Assembly: GCF_019279795.1 (NCBI RefSeq)
Contig: NC_056744.1
Span: forward strand, 1,510,040,976 to 1,510,104,975
Source of the DNA: Protopterus annectens
Lineage: Eukaryota > Chordata > Ceratodontiformes > Protopteridae
Length of the DNA stretch: 64,000 nt
Direction of reading: 5' to 3'
A model generated the notes under the pieces. The model did not search any database and had not been told where the DNA came from. It saw nothing but the letters and a program-made list of their open reading frames with translations. Position numbers and translations under genes: made by a program. Below, one piece after another: positions 63,225 to 64,000 of the stretch (the first letter of the stretch is position 1; each line of letters starts with the position of its first letter).

Positions 63225-64000
63225 TTGTGTATTTATTTATGTACTGACATTTGATTACCTGGAAAGTCCGACTGGATAGAACCCATTTTCAGTGGAGGCC
63301 CAAGGAGAAAAGCTCCACATTATTACAAAACATTTTAAGAACAATAATTTTACAATCTTCAAAAATAAAACAAAAACATCTGCAGTTTAAATAATTATAA
63401 AAAATTAGACATAATATAAAAACATTGGTCAAAAATTGATACAAGGCATATGATAATCATTTAATATTTAGAGAAATTTTAGACAGTTTGTAGAGAAAGT
63501 AAAGGTAAGTTAGTCAAATACAAACAAGAATTGCAATATGAAATGAGGAAAACAAGCTTATGGAATATTTAGAGAGAAAGTCAGGGAAGAGAATTTGACA
63601 AAAGTTAGGAATTAAGTGACGAATGGAGATTAAGCCATTATAAGGAATGAAAAAGTACTTGTTCACATTTGGCGGATATAGCTTATCCTGCTTTTGAGCA
63701 AGAACAGAGCCAGATTTTTGCTAGGGAGTCTTCCAGAGTGGTTTTGAAAGATGGGAAGGAGGGTATTGACCTGATGGATACAGGTAAGGAGTTCCAGGCC
63801 TCAGCAACTTTCTACGAGTACAGACAATGCCCAGCAGATTTTCTAGATTTGCAGACAGACAGGAGTTTTTGGTCACTGAATCATAATGACCGACTGGGGA
63901 TCTAGTTGTGTAGAACGTTTTTTAGTGCTGGACAGGCAGATGGATGCTGGATGATTTTATAGCTGGTAAGAAGCTGTGTATATGTTAGTTGATGAGGCAG
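63225..64000 (-). mobile_element. CR1/L2-group LINE, family B, second 3' end (runs off the window)
   Basis: The - strand reads AEAWNSLPVSIRSIPSLPIFKTTLEDSLAKIWL (about 63805-63705), the C-terminal LINE motif. Upstream is LLTSYKIIQHPSACPALKNVLHN (about 63970-63910), similar to the 27.6-28.1 kb copy. The 3' region has GGAGCTTTTCTCCTTGGGCC (about 63318-63299) and a short AAATAAATACAC-type end near 63238. It lies in the intron of the TRIM-like gene, antisense to nothing (same strand as the gene). Confidence 0.7.

Noticed and set aside
63669-63905. 78-codon + frame as an exon near the SPRY gene
   Set aside because: The opposite strand has the LINE motif WNSLPVSIRSIPSL, so this frame is a shadow of a LINE.

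Overview
The window looks like repeat-rich nuclear DNA from a non-mammalian vertebrate. Three things point that way: a fish/amphibian-type PRY-SPRY exon with a spliced 5' edge, tRNA-derived SINEs with CR1-type tails, and mixed Tc1, PIF/Harbinger, L2, CR1, L1-clade and Penelope-like elements (PLEs) with long (CA)n and (TA)n arrays. A non-teleost fish, lungfish or amphibian fits best; the sequence alone does not decide. There are no bacterial operons, CRISPR arrays or rRNA genes. All family assignments come from reading motifs by eye, and most element edges are good to a few tens of bases at best.

Layout. 1-14.8 kb is relatively GC-rich. It holds the 3' part of a Tc1 element, a decayed Harbinger-type element (Myb-like accessory gene on the + strand, DDE transposase on the - strand), and between these two genes a 4.5-kb tandem array of tRNA-SINE-like units interrupted by a CR1 LINE. 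15.25-16.11 kb is a foldback element with near-perfect 190-bp arms. 16.2-26.8 kb is a head-to-head pair of PLEs; each arm carries a near-full-length L2 LINE, and one arm also carries a TIR element with an 8-bp target duplication. 27-35 kb holds a LINE 3' end, an unassigned stretch with a SINE, and a nearly complete PLE. 35.6-38 kb is a further PLE with one open 367-codon frame covering the GIY-YIG endonuclease. 39-50.5 kb is a dense nest: a CR1 3' end, a Tc1 split by a CR1, several short TIR elements sitting in (TA)n, a CR1 split by a TIR element, and an inverted pair of PLE ends flanked by a target duplication. 51.3-54.6 kb contains a complex tandem repeat and copies of a moderately repeated SINE-like family. 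55.07-59.05 kb is an L1-clade ORF2. 59.6-62.4 kb is AT-rich and mostly unique-looking, with a cluster of transcription-factor motifs near 61.0 kb. 62.4-62.94 kb is the only convincing host coding sequence: the terminal PRY-SPRY exon of a TRIM-like gene on the - strand.

The elements do not act as one pathway, but they record a clear order of events: L2 into PLE, CR1 into Tc1, CR1 into the SINE array, and TIR element into CR1 and into PLE. The SINE at 29.1-29.3 kb carries the same 3' tail as the CR1 family here, the usual sign of SINE/LINE partnership. The most unusual items are the SINE-unit tandem array, the short TIR elements with a shared internal TATA-like/GC-hairpin module and telomere-like repeats, and the PLE end structures.
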